Shown: piece after piece, positions 24,313 to 31,969 of the stretch
How the letters are laid out: every line of letters starts with the position of its first letter
How positions within the stretch are numbered: position 1 is the first letter of the stretch
Assembly (NCBI RefSeq): GCF_001423745.1
Contig: NZ_LMPC01000006.1
Location: forward strand, 300 to 36,949
Source: Arthrobacter sp. Leaf337
Lineage (GTDB): Bacteria; Actinomycetota; Actinomycetes; Actinomycetales; Micrococcaceae
Length of the DNA: 36,650 bases
Direction of reading: 5' to 3'
The notes under the pieces: model-generated
What the model saw: the letters and a program-made list of their open reading frames with translations, nothing else
What the model was told of the DNA's origin: nothing
Databases searched by the model: none
Program-made: the position numbers and the translations under genes

Positions 24313-24585
24313 ATGGCCGTGGAACAGCTCGTAACAGTCAAACAGGGCATGCAGCCCACGTTCGGCGGTGTCCAGGTGGGAATCGTCAAGATCGGCGTGG
24401 CTGACGGCGCCCCGGCAATCCAGGTCTGGATACGGACCGCGGAGCAGGAGCGCAAGCAGGCCTTCCGCGAGGGCCACTCGGTGGCCCTGCCCGGCGCAGG
24501 AACCTTGCGGTTCGATTCCATTCAGCCTGCCGACGGCAACACTCCGGCGTCGGCTGTCCTGGCCTACGACGCCGGCAGGGGTTAG
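24313..24585 (+). CDS. Small partner protein of the calpain-like protease
   Basis: Protein of 90 residues with alternating strands (VTVKQGMQPTFGGVQVGIVKIG, AIQVWIRTAE, HSVALPGAGTLRFDSI), suggesting a small beta-sandwich. It vaguely recalls DUF6406-type proteins, from memory only. It follows the protease gene by two bases, and AGGA just before the alternative GTG at 24319 would serve that start. Position and size fit an inhibitor or immunity protein for the protease, which is inference. Its stop overlaps that of the convergent dehydrogenase gene. Confidence 0.7.
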   Translation: MAVEQLVTVKQGMQPTFGGVQVGIVKIGVADGAPAIQVWIRTAEQERKQAFREGHSVALPGAGTLRFDSIQPADGNTPASAVLAYDAGRG

Positions 24586-25256
24586 AGGGAGGCGCCGCCG
24601 CAGATCACGTAGTTCTGCCCGGTGATGGACTTGCCGTGCGGCCCCAGCAGGAACGCGGCCAGGGCGGCCACGTCGTCCGGGTCCACCAGGGCACCGAGCG
24701 CCGGCATCCGCACCGGGGTGGCTGCCCGGCCGGGGTCGTTCAGCATCGGGGTGTCGGTCGGGCCCGGCGAGAGCACGTTGACTGTGATCCCCCGCGGCGC
24801 GAGTTCCTGCGCCCATGTCCGTCCCAGCCCCATCAAGGCAGCCTTCGTCGCAGCGTAATGGCTCTTGCCCGGCATCCCCGTCGAGGTGCGGCTGCCTAGC
24901 AGCAGCACCCTGCCGCCGTCGGGCATGGACGGTACCAAAGCGTTGGCCAGCGCACTGGCCGCCGCCACGTGGACGGCGAACATGCCCGCCAGCGCAGACG
25001 GGTCAAGAGAACCCAAGGGAGCGGTCCGCTGGAATCCGGCGGCGTGCACCAGGGCATCAGCCGGCCGCAGCGGCGCCACGGCGTCCGCCAGGGACTCGGG
25101 CTCCGACAGGTCGGCCTGCAGCCATTCGAACTTCCCGTCCAGGGAGGTGGAGCTCCTGCTCAGCCCGGTCACGGCCCACCCGTCGGCGAGCAGCCGGCGG
25201 GTAATGGCCAACCCGATGCCCGAGCTGCAGCCGGTAACAACAGCGTGCTTGGTCAT
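24582..25256 (-). CDS. Short-chain dehydrogenase/reductase (SDR)
   Basis: Classical SDR of 224 residues using NAD(P). TGCSSGIG (8-15) binds the cofactor, HAAG replaces NNAG, and Ser122 or Ser125, Tyr134 and Lys138 (YAATK) form the active site; SPGPTDTPM is the usual loop. It probably oxidises or reduces a sugar-acid hydroxyl in the catabolic locus. Its ATG overlaps the sialidase-like stop (ATGA), marking it as the last gene of the minus-strand operon. Confidence 0.9.
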   Translation of the reverse strand: MTKHAVVTGCSSGIGLAITRRLLADGWAVTGLSRSSTSLDGKFEWLQADLSEPESLADAVAPLRPADALVHAAGFQRTAPLGSLDPSALAGMFAVHVAAASALANALVPSMPDGGRVLLLGSRTSTGMPGKSHYAATKAALMGLGRTWAQELAPRGITVNVLSPGPTDTPMLNDPGRAATPVRMPALGALVDPDDVAALAAFLLGPHGKSITGQNYVICGGASL

Positions 25257-26497
25257 TCGTCCCCGCCCGGGGTGGTGGTGCCCTCGTACGCCCACTGCGG
25301 GTCCACCCGGACGAACTTGATGGCCTGCCGGAAGTACGTGTACGCGATGTTCAAGGAACCGTCCGGCCCCTGGTGGATGGACGGGTACGAGTATTCGCGG
25401 TTGAGCCCGTCGCGGGAATTGTTGGACAGGCAGTACCCGTCCCCCACATCCAGGTTCCGCCGGACCGGCCATGACCGGCCCGAGTCCTCGGAGATCGCGA
25501 GGGTCATCGGCGAGCGCGGTGTGCCCCAGAAGGCGCGCTTGACGCCGTCGTCCTCGGAGAAAGCTGCAGCGTCCGGCTCAGCCAGCTGGCCCTGTTCCTC
25601 GGCCAGGCCGTCGTCGTCGATCTCGTCGTAGAGGGAAAGCCTTCGCTCGGTGTTCTCCTCCGCCCGGCTGTGGTTGTACACCAGGGCGAGGCGCCCGTCC
25701 GCGAGCGCGGTGAACTGGATGGAGGAGTTGTTGTTGGGCAGTTCGGTGGGGAGCGGCTCGCTCCAGGTGGAACCGTCGTCGGTGGAGCGGGATTCGTAGA
25801 TCGAGTCGGCCCAGCGGCTGCGGAACAGGGCCAGCAGCGAGCCGTCGGCCACCGGCTGGATGTTCATGTGCACGCAGCCCAGGCTCCCCGGCAGGACGTG
25901 CTCGCTCCAGGTGGAGCCGGCGTCGTCGGAGATCATCACGGCGCTGTCGTCGCTGTTGCCCACCCATTTCTCCCCCGGCGTGGTGATGCAGCGGAAGATC
26001 GGCACGATCAGGCGGCCGGAGGGCAGCACCACCGGGAGCTGGCGGACGAACACGCCGCCGGTTTCGTTCGCGGGGAACAGCGTCTCCACCTCACCCCAGG
26101 TGCGGCCGCCGTCCGCGGACGTACGACGGCGGACCTCGGCGGTGTCCTGGTTGCCCGCCTTCTGCGCGGTGTACAGCAGCCAGAGCAGGCCATTCGGCGC
26201 GTTGAACAGGATGGGGTTCTGCTCGGAGCGGGTGGAATCGTCGGAGAGCTGCTGCGGTTCGGACCACTGGCTGCTGCCGGGCTCCAGCGTGGAGAACCAG
26301 ATGGAGATGTCCGGCACGCCTTCCTGGGTGCCGCCGAACCAGACGCAGCCCAGCCGGCCGTCCGGCAGGGTGAGCAGGTTGGCGGCGTGGCTCTGCACGG
26401 TGGGCGCCGGGAGGTAGGCGAAGTCTGCGCCGTCGGCCCGCTTTACGGCCCCGTCCGGAGTGATGGTGCTGTAGTCGTCCGTGGTGGTGTTCTGCAT
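25253..26497 (-). CDS. BNR/sialidase-like protein, cytoplasmic
   Basis: Predicted six-bladed propeller of 414 residues in the sialidase superfamily (BNR_2). Asp-box-like motifs recur: SADGGRTW, SDDAGSTW, STDDGSTW, SEDSGRSW. Family members hydrolyse or eliminate glycosidic linkages. No signal peptide is seen, so it would act inside the cell on an imported compound. Since several BNR proteins in such loci are not sialidases, sialic acid cannot be assumed; no nan genes are present. The start at 26497 is chosen because it lies just after the aldolase stop and has GGAGAG upstream; the frame extends to 26524. Confidence 0.8.
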   Translation of the reverse strand: MQNTTTDDYSTITPDGAVKRADGADFAYLPAPTVQSHAANLLTLPDGRLGCVWFGGTQEGVPDISIWFSTLEPGSSQWSEPQQLSDDSTRSEQNPILFNAPNGLLWLLYTAQKAGNQDTAEVRRRTSADGGRTWGEVETLFPANETGGVFVRQLPVVLPSGRLIVPIFRCITTPGEKWVGNSDDSAVMISDDAGSTWSEHVLPGSLGCVHMNIQPVADGSLLALFRSRWADSIYESRSTDDGSTWSEPLPTELPNNNSSIQFTALADGRLALVYNHSRAEENTERRLSLYDEIDDDGLAEEQGQLAEPDAAAFSEDDGVKRAFWGTPRSPMTLAISEDSGRSWPVRRNLDVGDGYCLSNNSRDGLNREYSYPSIHQGPDGSLNIAYTYFRQAIKFVRVDPQWAYEGTTTPGGDE

Positions 26498-26501
26498 CGG
26501 G

Positions 26502-27305
26502 TCAGCTCTCCTTGGTTCCGGCATCGGAGGTGGCGTCGGAGCGGGCGGCGTCGAGGTGGGCCTTGGCGATCTGTTCCAGGTGCGTCAGGTCCGAGGCGAT
26601 GGTGGTGAAGGTGTAGCCCTGGCGCAGCCGTTGGGCCGCCACCTCCCCCGCCGGGGTGTGGATGCCGGCGGCGATGCCCGCGGACGCGGCGGCCTCGGCG
26701 ATGGTCTCCAGTGCGGCGTTGAATTCGGTTTCGATGGCCGGGTCCCCCGGGAAGGCCCCGCCCACCGCGATGGCCAGGTCCGACGGCCCCACGTAGATGC
26801 CATCCAGGCCGGGGGTGGCGCAGATTTCCTTGACGTTGGCCAGGCCGTCCGGCGTCTCGATCATGGCGAACACCAGGGTGGCGGCGTTGGAGTCCGCCGG
26901 CTTCGGCCCGATGCGCAGTGCCGAGCGCATGGGCCCGTAGGAGCGGCCGCCCATGGGCGGGTACTTGGCGGCGGCCACCGCGGCGGCGGCGTCCGCGGCC
27001 GTGTTGACCAGCGGCACGATGACGCCCACGGCGCCGGCGTCCAGCGCCTTGCCGATGGCCGTCAGGTTGTTGTCCTCCACCCGGACCATGCCGACGGCGG
27101 TGTGCCCGGCGTCGATGGCCATCAGTCCGTTCAGCACGCCCGAGTAGCCGAGCAGTCCGTGCTGGGCGTCCAGGGCCACGTAGTCATAGCCCAGCCGGCC
27201 GATGCGTTCGGTGGCCACCGGCGCGTCCAGCACGGCCCAGTAGCCCACTGCCTGTTCCCGGGCGCGGATCTTGCGGGCGAATTCGAGGGCCAGTTCGGAT
27301 GTCAT
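26502..27305 (-). CDS. HpcH/HpaI-family aldolase
   Basis: Class II pyruvate-type aldolase of 267 residues. VALDAQHG carries the catalytic His49, with Arg75 (MVRVED) binding the keto acid and metal ligands Glu150 (FAMIETPDG) and Asp176 (VGPSDLA). The family cleaves 2-keto-3-deoxy or 4-hydroxy-2-oxo acids into pyruvate and an aldehyde. Its place between the reductase and BNR genes suggests it cleaves a sugar-acid intermediate of this locus. GAAGGA precedes the ATG at 27305. Confidence 0.9.
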   Translation of the reverse strand: MTSELALEFARKIRAREQAVGYWAVLDAPVATERIGRLGYDYVALDAQHGLLGYSGVLNGLMAIDAGHTAVGMVRVEDNNLTAIGKALDAGAVGVIVPLVNTAADAAAAVAAAKYPPMGGRSYGPMRSALRIGPKPADSNAATLVFAMIETPDGLANVKEICATPGLDGIYVGPSDLAIAVGGAFPGDPAIETEFNAALETIAEAAASAGIAAGIHTPAGEVAAQRLRQGYTFTTIASDLTHLEQIAKAHLDAARSDATSDAGTKES

Positions 27306-27350
27306 CAGAGTCCTTCAGTTTCGGTGATCGGTTCAGGAAGCAAGTAAGTG

Positions 27351-28340
27351 TCAGCGGTTGTAGGCGGGCATGGGGCCGCGGAGTTCGGTGCCCACGGCGT
27401 CGCAGGCTTCCACGACGTCGGCGGGAAGCGGCCCGTTGGCGACGGCGGCGATGTTGGCCTGGAGCTGTTCCACCTTGGAGCCGCCCAGCAGCATCGAGCC
27501 CACGCCGTCGCGGTAGGCCAGCCAGCGCAGCGACAACTCGGCCAGCGTGATCCCCGCACCGTCAGCGATGCCGGAGAGCTCCTCGATGGCGACGAAGAGC
27601 TGCCGGTCCCAGTAGCGCTGGGTGTACATGGCGGCCAGCTTGGAGTCGCCGTAGCGGCCCTCGGTGGGCTTGGCGTCGAAGCTGTGCTTGCCGGTGAGCA
27701 GGCCGCCGCCCAGCGGGTTGTAGACCATGGTGTGCACGTTGTGGGAGGCGGCGAATTCGAGGTACTCCTCTTCCACCCGGCGGGCCACCAGGTTGTACAG
27801 CTGCTGCGCGACGACAGGGCGCGGGGCTCCCACTTCACGCGCCGTGTGGATCACATCGGCAATCTGCCAGGCGGCGAAGTTGGAGACGCCCAGGGCCCCT
27901 ATCTTCCCTTCGGCAAACAGCTCGGCCACCGTGGCCAGGGTGTCGTGCAGGGGTGTGACGCGGTCCGGCTGGTGCAGGTAGAACAGGTCGATGCTGTCCA
28001 CGCCGAGCCGGCGGAGGCTGCCTTCCACGCTGTTACGCAGCCCGGCCGGGGACAACGGCGAGTGCTGGCCGTGGTCCGGGTGCGGCATACCGGCCTTGGA
28101 GGCGAGAATGACGTCGCCGCGCCGCCCCTTGAGGAGGCGGGAGAGCATTTCCTCGGTGGTTCCCCCGACGTAAGCGTTGGCGGTATCGATCGTGGTGATG
28201 CCGGCGTCGAGCGCTTCCTCCACCATCCGCCCCGCGGTGGACTCATCGACGGTGTCGCCGAACGTCATGGTCCCCAGGACAAGCCGGGAGATGGGAAGTT
28301 TCAGGCCGTCCACCTGGGCGCCTTCGGGCTGCTTGCTCAT
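27351..28340 (-). CDS. Aldo/keto reductase
   Basis: NADPH-dependent oxidoreductase of 329 residues with the complete AKR tetrad: Asp52 and Tyr57 (IDTANAY), Lys82 (ASKAG) and His123 (YLHQPD). LGVSNFAAWQI and the late QLQANIAAV segment fit the (alpha/beta)8 barrel and cofactor site. It is part of the minus-strand operon and probably reduces an aldehyde or keto sugar from the pathway, or oxidises a hydroxyl in reverse. A 45-bp gap separates it from the aldolase gene. Confidence 0.9.
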   Translation of the reverse strand: MSKQPEGAQVDGLKLPISRLVLGTMTFGDTVDESTAGRMVEEALDAGITTIDTANAYVGGTTEEMLSRLLKGRRGDVILASKAGMPHPDHGQHSPLSPAGLRNSVEGSLRRLGVDSIDLFYLHQPDRVTPLHDTLATVAELFAEGKIGALGVSNFAAWQIADVIHTAREVGAPRPVVAQQLYNLVARRVEEEYLEFAASHNVHTMVYNPLGGGLLTGKHSFDAKPTEGRYGDSKLAAMYTQRYWDRQLFVAIEELSGIADGAGITLAELSLRWLAYRDGVGSMLLGGSKVEQLQANIAAVANGPLPADVVEACDAVGTELRGPMPAYNR

Positions 28341-28397
28341 GCGTTGATTCCTTGCGGTTGCGTTTGTCAGAAAGTACGGAAGGGGTCAGGCCTGGGC

Positions 28398-29231
28398 TCA
28401 GTTCGATTGCCCGCTGAGGGCCAGGGAGCGGACCAGGTGCCGCGGCTTGAGGCCCGTCATGGTGGAGGGGTCCAGCGCGGCGCGGCGGAGTTTCCGGGTG
28501 TAGTCCTCCTTGGGGGCGGTCAGGACGGACGCGGTGGAGCCGTGTTCAACCAGCTTGCCGCGCTGCATCACCATGACCGTATCGCTGATTTCCTGCACCA
28601 CGCCAAGGTTGTGCGAGATGAAAACGTACGTGATTCCGGTTTCGTCCTGGATGGACTTGAGCAGCCGCAGCACCTGGGCCTGCACGGAGACGTCCAGCGC
28701 GCTGGTGGCTTCGTCGCAGACCAGCAGTTCGGGCTTGGACGCGAGCGCCCGGGCGATCCCGATCCGCTGGCGCTGGCCGCCGGAGAACTCGGAGGGGTGC
28801 TTGTCCAGGGACTTGACGGGCAGGCCCACCTGGTCGATGAGGGTGGCGGCAGCCTTGTGCCGCTCGGCCTTGGACCGGACGCCCTGCAGCTTCAGCGGCT
28901 CGGCCACGATTTCCTGGGCCGTCATGTGCGGGTCCAGGGACCCGTACGGGTCCTGGAACACCATCTGGAACTTGGAACGCAGCGGCCGCAGCTTGGCCTC
29001 GCTCATGGCGGCGATGTCCGTTCCGTCCAGCTCGATGCGCCCGCTGGTGGGGGTGACCAGCCGCATCAGCGCCTTGGCGATGGTGGATTTTCCGCAGCCG
29101 GATTCACCCACGACGGCGATCGTCTTGCCTTTGTCCACGGAGAAGGACACGTCGTCGACGGCCCGGAAGGTGCCGCCGGGCACGTGGTAGTCCACCACGA
29201 GGTTTTCGACGGCGAGGAACGGCTTCGTCAT
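28398..29231 (-). CDS. Oligopeptide/sugar-type ABC transporter ATPase (DppF-like)
   Basis: ATP-binding subunit of 277 residues. Walker A GESGCGKST, signature LSGG-like FSGGQRQR, Walker B LLVCDEATSALD and the H-loop SHNLG are all present. The C-terminus (APKEDYTRKLRRAALD) is typical of Dpp/Opp ATPases, though without the cysteines of iron-sulfur-bearing members. It pairs with the other ATPase to energise import. ATG at 29231 has GGAG eight bases upstream and overlaps the upstream stop (ATGA). Confidence 0.92.
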   Translation of the reverse strand: MTKPFLAVENLVVDYHVPGGTFRAVDDVSFSVDKGKTIAVVGESGCGKSTIAKALMRLVTPTSGRIELDGTDIAAMSEAKLRPLRSKFQMVFQDPYGSLDPHMTAQEIVAEPLKLQGVRSKAERHKAAATLIDQVGLPVKSLDKHPSEFSGGQRQRIGIARALASKPELLVCDEATSALDVSVQAQVLRLLKSIQDETGITYVFISHNLGVVQEISDTVMVMQRGKLVEHGSTASVLTAPKEDYTRKLRRAALDPSTMTGLKPRHLVRSLALSGQSN

Positions 29232-30100
29232 GGCTTTGCTCCAGTTGTGGTCAGGGGTGTGGCTGCGGGGGTTTCGTCCCACGGGCCCAGGACGGGCACG
29301 GCGGCCAGCAGGGCACGGGTGTACTCGGTGGCGGGGTGGTCCACGATCTGCTGGACGTCGCCGGACTCCACAAAGGAGCCGTCCTTCATCACGTGGATGC
29401 GGTCCGAGATGAGCCGGGCCACGCCGAGGTCGTGCGTGATCATCAGGATGCCGATGCCGCGCTGTTCCTGCAGTTCCAGGAGCAGGTCCAGGATGCCGCC
29501 CTGCACGGTGACGTCCAGGGCCGACGTCGGCTCGTCCGCCACCAGCAGCTGCGGCTCGCTGGCCAGGGCGATGGCGATGAGCACGCGCTGTAGCATGCCG
29601 CCGGAGAGCTGGTGCGGGTACTTCTTCAGCTGCTTCTCCGGGGTGGGGATGTGCACCTGCTCCAGCAGCCGGACGGCCCGGGCCTGCAAGGCGCCCTTGT
29701 CCTTGGCGGACGCGGCGCCGGCGATCCGGATGGCCTCGAAGAGCTGGCTGCCGATCGAGTGGACCGGGCTGAGCGCCGTCATGGGGTCCTGCGGGATCAG
29801 CGCCAGGGTCTTGCCGCGCACCTTGTCGATCGCCTTGGGGTCGGCGGTGACGTCGACGCCGTCGATCAGCACGGTGCCGGACAGCACCGCCAGGTCCTCG
29901 GGCAGCAGGCGGAGGATGCCCATCGCCGTCGTCGATTTACCGGAACCGGACTCACCGATGATGGTGACCGTCTCGCCCCGGTGGATGCTGAAGCTGACGG
30001 AGTCGACGGCGCGGATGATGCCGGCGTCGGTGATCAGTTCCACCTGGAAGTCGCGGACCTCCAGGAGCGGCTGCTCGGTGAAAGTAGGTTGTGCGGTCAT
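29228..30100 (-). CDS. Oligopeptide/sugar-type ABC transporter ATPase (DppD-like)
   Basis: ATP-binding subunit of 290 residues. GESGSGKST (Walker A), LSGGMLQRV (signature), LLVADEPTSALD (Walker B) and ITHDLG (H-loop) are intact. It is the second ATPase of the heteromeric importer. The ATG at 30100 lies one base after the permease stop and has AAGAAGGG eight bases upstream; a GTG at 30109 would add three residues. Confidence 0.92.
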   Translation of the reverse strand: MTAQPTFTEQPLLEVRDFQVELITDAGIIRAVDSVSFSIHRGETVTIIGESGSGKSTTAMGILRLLPEDLAVLSGTVLIDGVDVTADPKAIDKVRGKTLALIPQDPMTALSPVHSIGSQLFEAIRIAGAASAKDKGALQARAVRLLEQVHIPTPEKQLKKYPHQLSGGMLQRVLIAIALASEPQLLVADEPTSALDVTVQGGILDLLLELQEQRGIGILMITHDLGVARLISDRIHVMKDGSFVESGDVQQIVDHPATEYTRALLAAVPVLGPWDETPAATPLTTTGAKP

Positions 30101-30101
30101 G

Positions 30102-31034
30102 TCAGGCACCCTTCTTCTTGCGGCGGGGACGGTCGCGGAGGCCGTCGCCCAGCAGGTTCACGCCCACCACCATGAGCACGATCACCAGGCCGGGCAGGGT
30201 GACCATCCACCAGGAGGTGGTGATGTAGTCCTGGCCGTCGGAGATGATGCGGCCCCAGGTGGCGAAGGGGCGCTGCGGTCCGGCGCCCAGGAAGCTGAGC
30301 GCGGATTCGAGCAGCACGGCCTGGGCCAGCAGGAGGAGAACCACCAGGGTGGCCTGCTTGATGACGTTGGGGATGATGTGCTGGATCAGGATCTGGATCC
30401 GGTGCAGGCCCAGGATCCGGGCGGCGGAAACGTACGGCTTTTCGCGTTCCACCAGCACCATGGAGCGTGTGAGGCGGGCAACTTCGGGCCATTGGGCGAT
30501 GGCGATCACGAAGGTGATCACCGGGATGGAGGGGCCGAACAGGGCCACCACCAGCAGCAGCATCATGAGCAGCGGCAGGGACATCTGGGCTTCGAGGAGG
30601 CGGGAGACGATGGTGTCTACCCAGCCGCCGAAGTAGCCGGCGGCCGCGCCGAGGATGATGCCGATGGCGCCGGAGACCAGCACGGCCAGCACGCCGATGG
30701 TCAGCGAGACCTGGCCGCCGTGCAGCACCCGGGAAAGCAGGTCGCGGCCCAGCTGGTCGGTGCCGAACAGGTGCCCGTCCGTGAACGGCGGCAGGCGCCG
30801 GGCGGAGAGGTCCTGGAAGTTGGCGTCCGGCAGCGGCAGCACCTGGGCCAGGATGATCGGGATGATCACCAGCAGGGTGCAGACGGTGCCCACGATGAGC
30901 TTCCATTTGGCGGCATTACGACGGCGGGTGGCGCCTGCCTTGGCGATGTCCGCCTTGGTGACGGCGCTGGGGCTGGGCTGCCGGGCCGGCTGCCCGGCCG
31001 GGATTCCGGCGGTTGCGGTGTCGCTGAGGCTCAT
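30102..31034 (-). CDS. ABC transporter permease (DppC-like)
   Basis: Inner-membrane permease of 310 residues with the DppC-type N-terminal extension, FGTDQLGRDLLSRVLHGGQVSL near the first loop and the EAA cytoplasmic loop SAARILGLHRIQILIQHIIPN. Six hydrophobic segments are seen. Its ATG overlaps the DppB-like stop, and its codons 33-38 contain the ACGACGGCGGGTGGCG motif (30918-30933 on the plus strand). Confidence 0.92.
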   Translation of the reverse strand: MSLSDTATAGIPAGQPARQPSPSAVTKADIAKAGATRRRNAAKWKLIVGTVCTLLVIIPIILAQVLPLPDANFQDLSARRLPPFTDGHLFGTDQLGRDLLSRVLHGGQVSLTIGVLAVLVSGAIGIILGAAAGYFGGWVDTIVSRLLEAQMSLPLLMMLLLVVALFGPSIPVITFVIAIAQWPEVARLTRSMVLVEREKPYVSAARILGLHRIQILIQHIIPNVIKQATLVVLLLLAQAVLLESALSFLGAGPQRPFATWGRIISDGQDYITTSWWMVTLPGLVIVLMVVGVNLLGDGLRDRPRRKKKGA

Positions 31035-31966
31035 GCTGTTGCCGCCTTTCCAAGACGAACGCGGGGATCAAGAAGCGGGTAGGCGAGGTCGATGAGCAGC
31101 TGGACGCCCACGGCCAGCAGCGCGGTCAGGAGGACCGTTGCCTGGATGAGGGGGTAGTCGCGGGTTTCCAGTGCCCGGACGATCAGGGAGCCGACGCCGG
31201 GCCAGGCGAACACCACTTCCACCACCACCACGCCGTTGAGCATGGCGGCGAAGCGGGTGCCCAGGGCGGTGAAGACGGGGATGGCGGAGTTGCCCATGGC
31301 GTAGCGCCACGTCAGCACGGAGTTCTTGACGCCGCGGGAACGGGCCACCGTGAGGTACGGGGCGGCAAAGTTGGCGGTCATTTCCCGCCGGACCATCCGG
31401 GAGATCAAGGCGATCTGCAGGATGGCGATGGTGACGGTGGGGAGCACCAGCCCGCCCCAGGTGGCGAAGCCGGAGGCCGGGAAGATCGGAATCAGCACGG
31501 CGAAGCCGGTGAGGAGCATGATGCCAGTCCAGAAGTCCGGCATGGACTGCCCGGCGATGGTCAGCACGTTCACGCCGAGTTCCTTGCCGGTGTCCGGCCG
31601 GCGGGACATCCACACGCCCAGCGGAATGGCCACCACGGCGGTGAGCAGGATGGAGGCGGTGGCCAGGGTCAGCGTGTAGGGCATCCGCTCGGCCACCACC
31701 TGCAGGGCGGGGGCCTGGAAGGAGTAGGACTGGCCCAGGTTGCCGGTGAACAGCTGCTGCAGGAAGATCCAGTACTGCTCCAGCACCGGCTTGTTCAGGC
31801 CGAACTGTTCCCGGACGGCGTCGAGCTGTTCGGTGGTGGCCAGCGGTCCGGCGTAGGAGACGGCGGGATCGCCCGGGGCCATGCGGATGAGGACAAAGAC
31901 GGTGGACACCGTAAGGAACACGGTCAGCAGGCCCTGTCCCAGGCGCTTCAGGATGTAGTTCGTCAT
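31031..31966 (-). CDS. ABC transporter permease (DppB-like)
   Basis: Inner-membrane permease of 311 residues. MTNYILKRLGQGLLTVFLTVS, FVLIRMAPGDPA and the EAA-type loop TVARSRGVKNSVLTWRYAMGN are characteristic of DppB/OppB. It forms the translocation path with the DppC-like subunit. Three bases separate it from the binding-protein gene upstream. Confidence 0.92.
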   Translation of the reverse strand: MTNYILKRLGQGLLTVFLTVSTVFVLIRMAPGDPAVSYAGPLATTEQLDAVREQFGLNKPVLEQYWIFLQQLFTGNLGQSYSFQAPALQVVAERMPYTLTLATASILLTAVVAIPLGVWMSRRPDTGKELGVNVLTIAGQSMPDFWTGIMLLTGFAVLIPIFPASGFATWGGLVLPTVTIAILQIALISRMVRREMTANFAAPYLTVARSRGVKNSVLTWRYAMGNSAIPVFTALGTRFAAMLNGVVVVEVVFAWPGVGSLIVRALETRDYPLIQATVLLTALLAVGVQLLIDLAYPLLDPRVRLGKAATA

Positions 31967-31969
31967 GGC

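Noticed and set aside
25253..26497. True sialidase acting on sialic acid
   Set aside because: There is no signal peptide, no nanA/nanE-like gene and no sialic acid transporter; BNR repeats alone do not define substrate.
27348..31082. A 1244-codon open frame on the plus strand
   Set aside because: It is antisense to the aldo/keto reductase, both ATPases and a permease, all of which have complete family motifs. Its His/Gln/Gly-rich composition is typical of GC-rich shadow frames.
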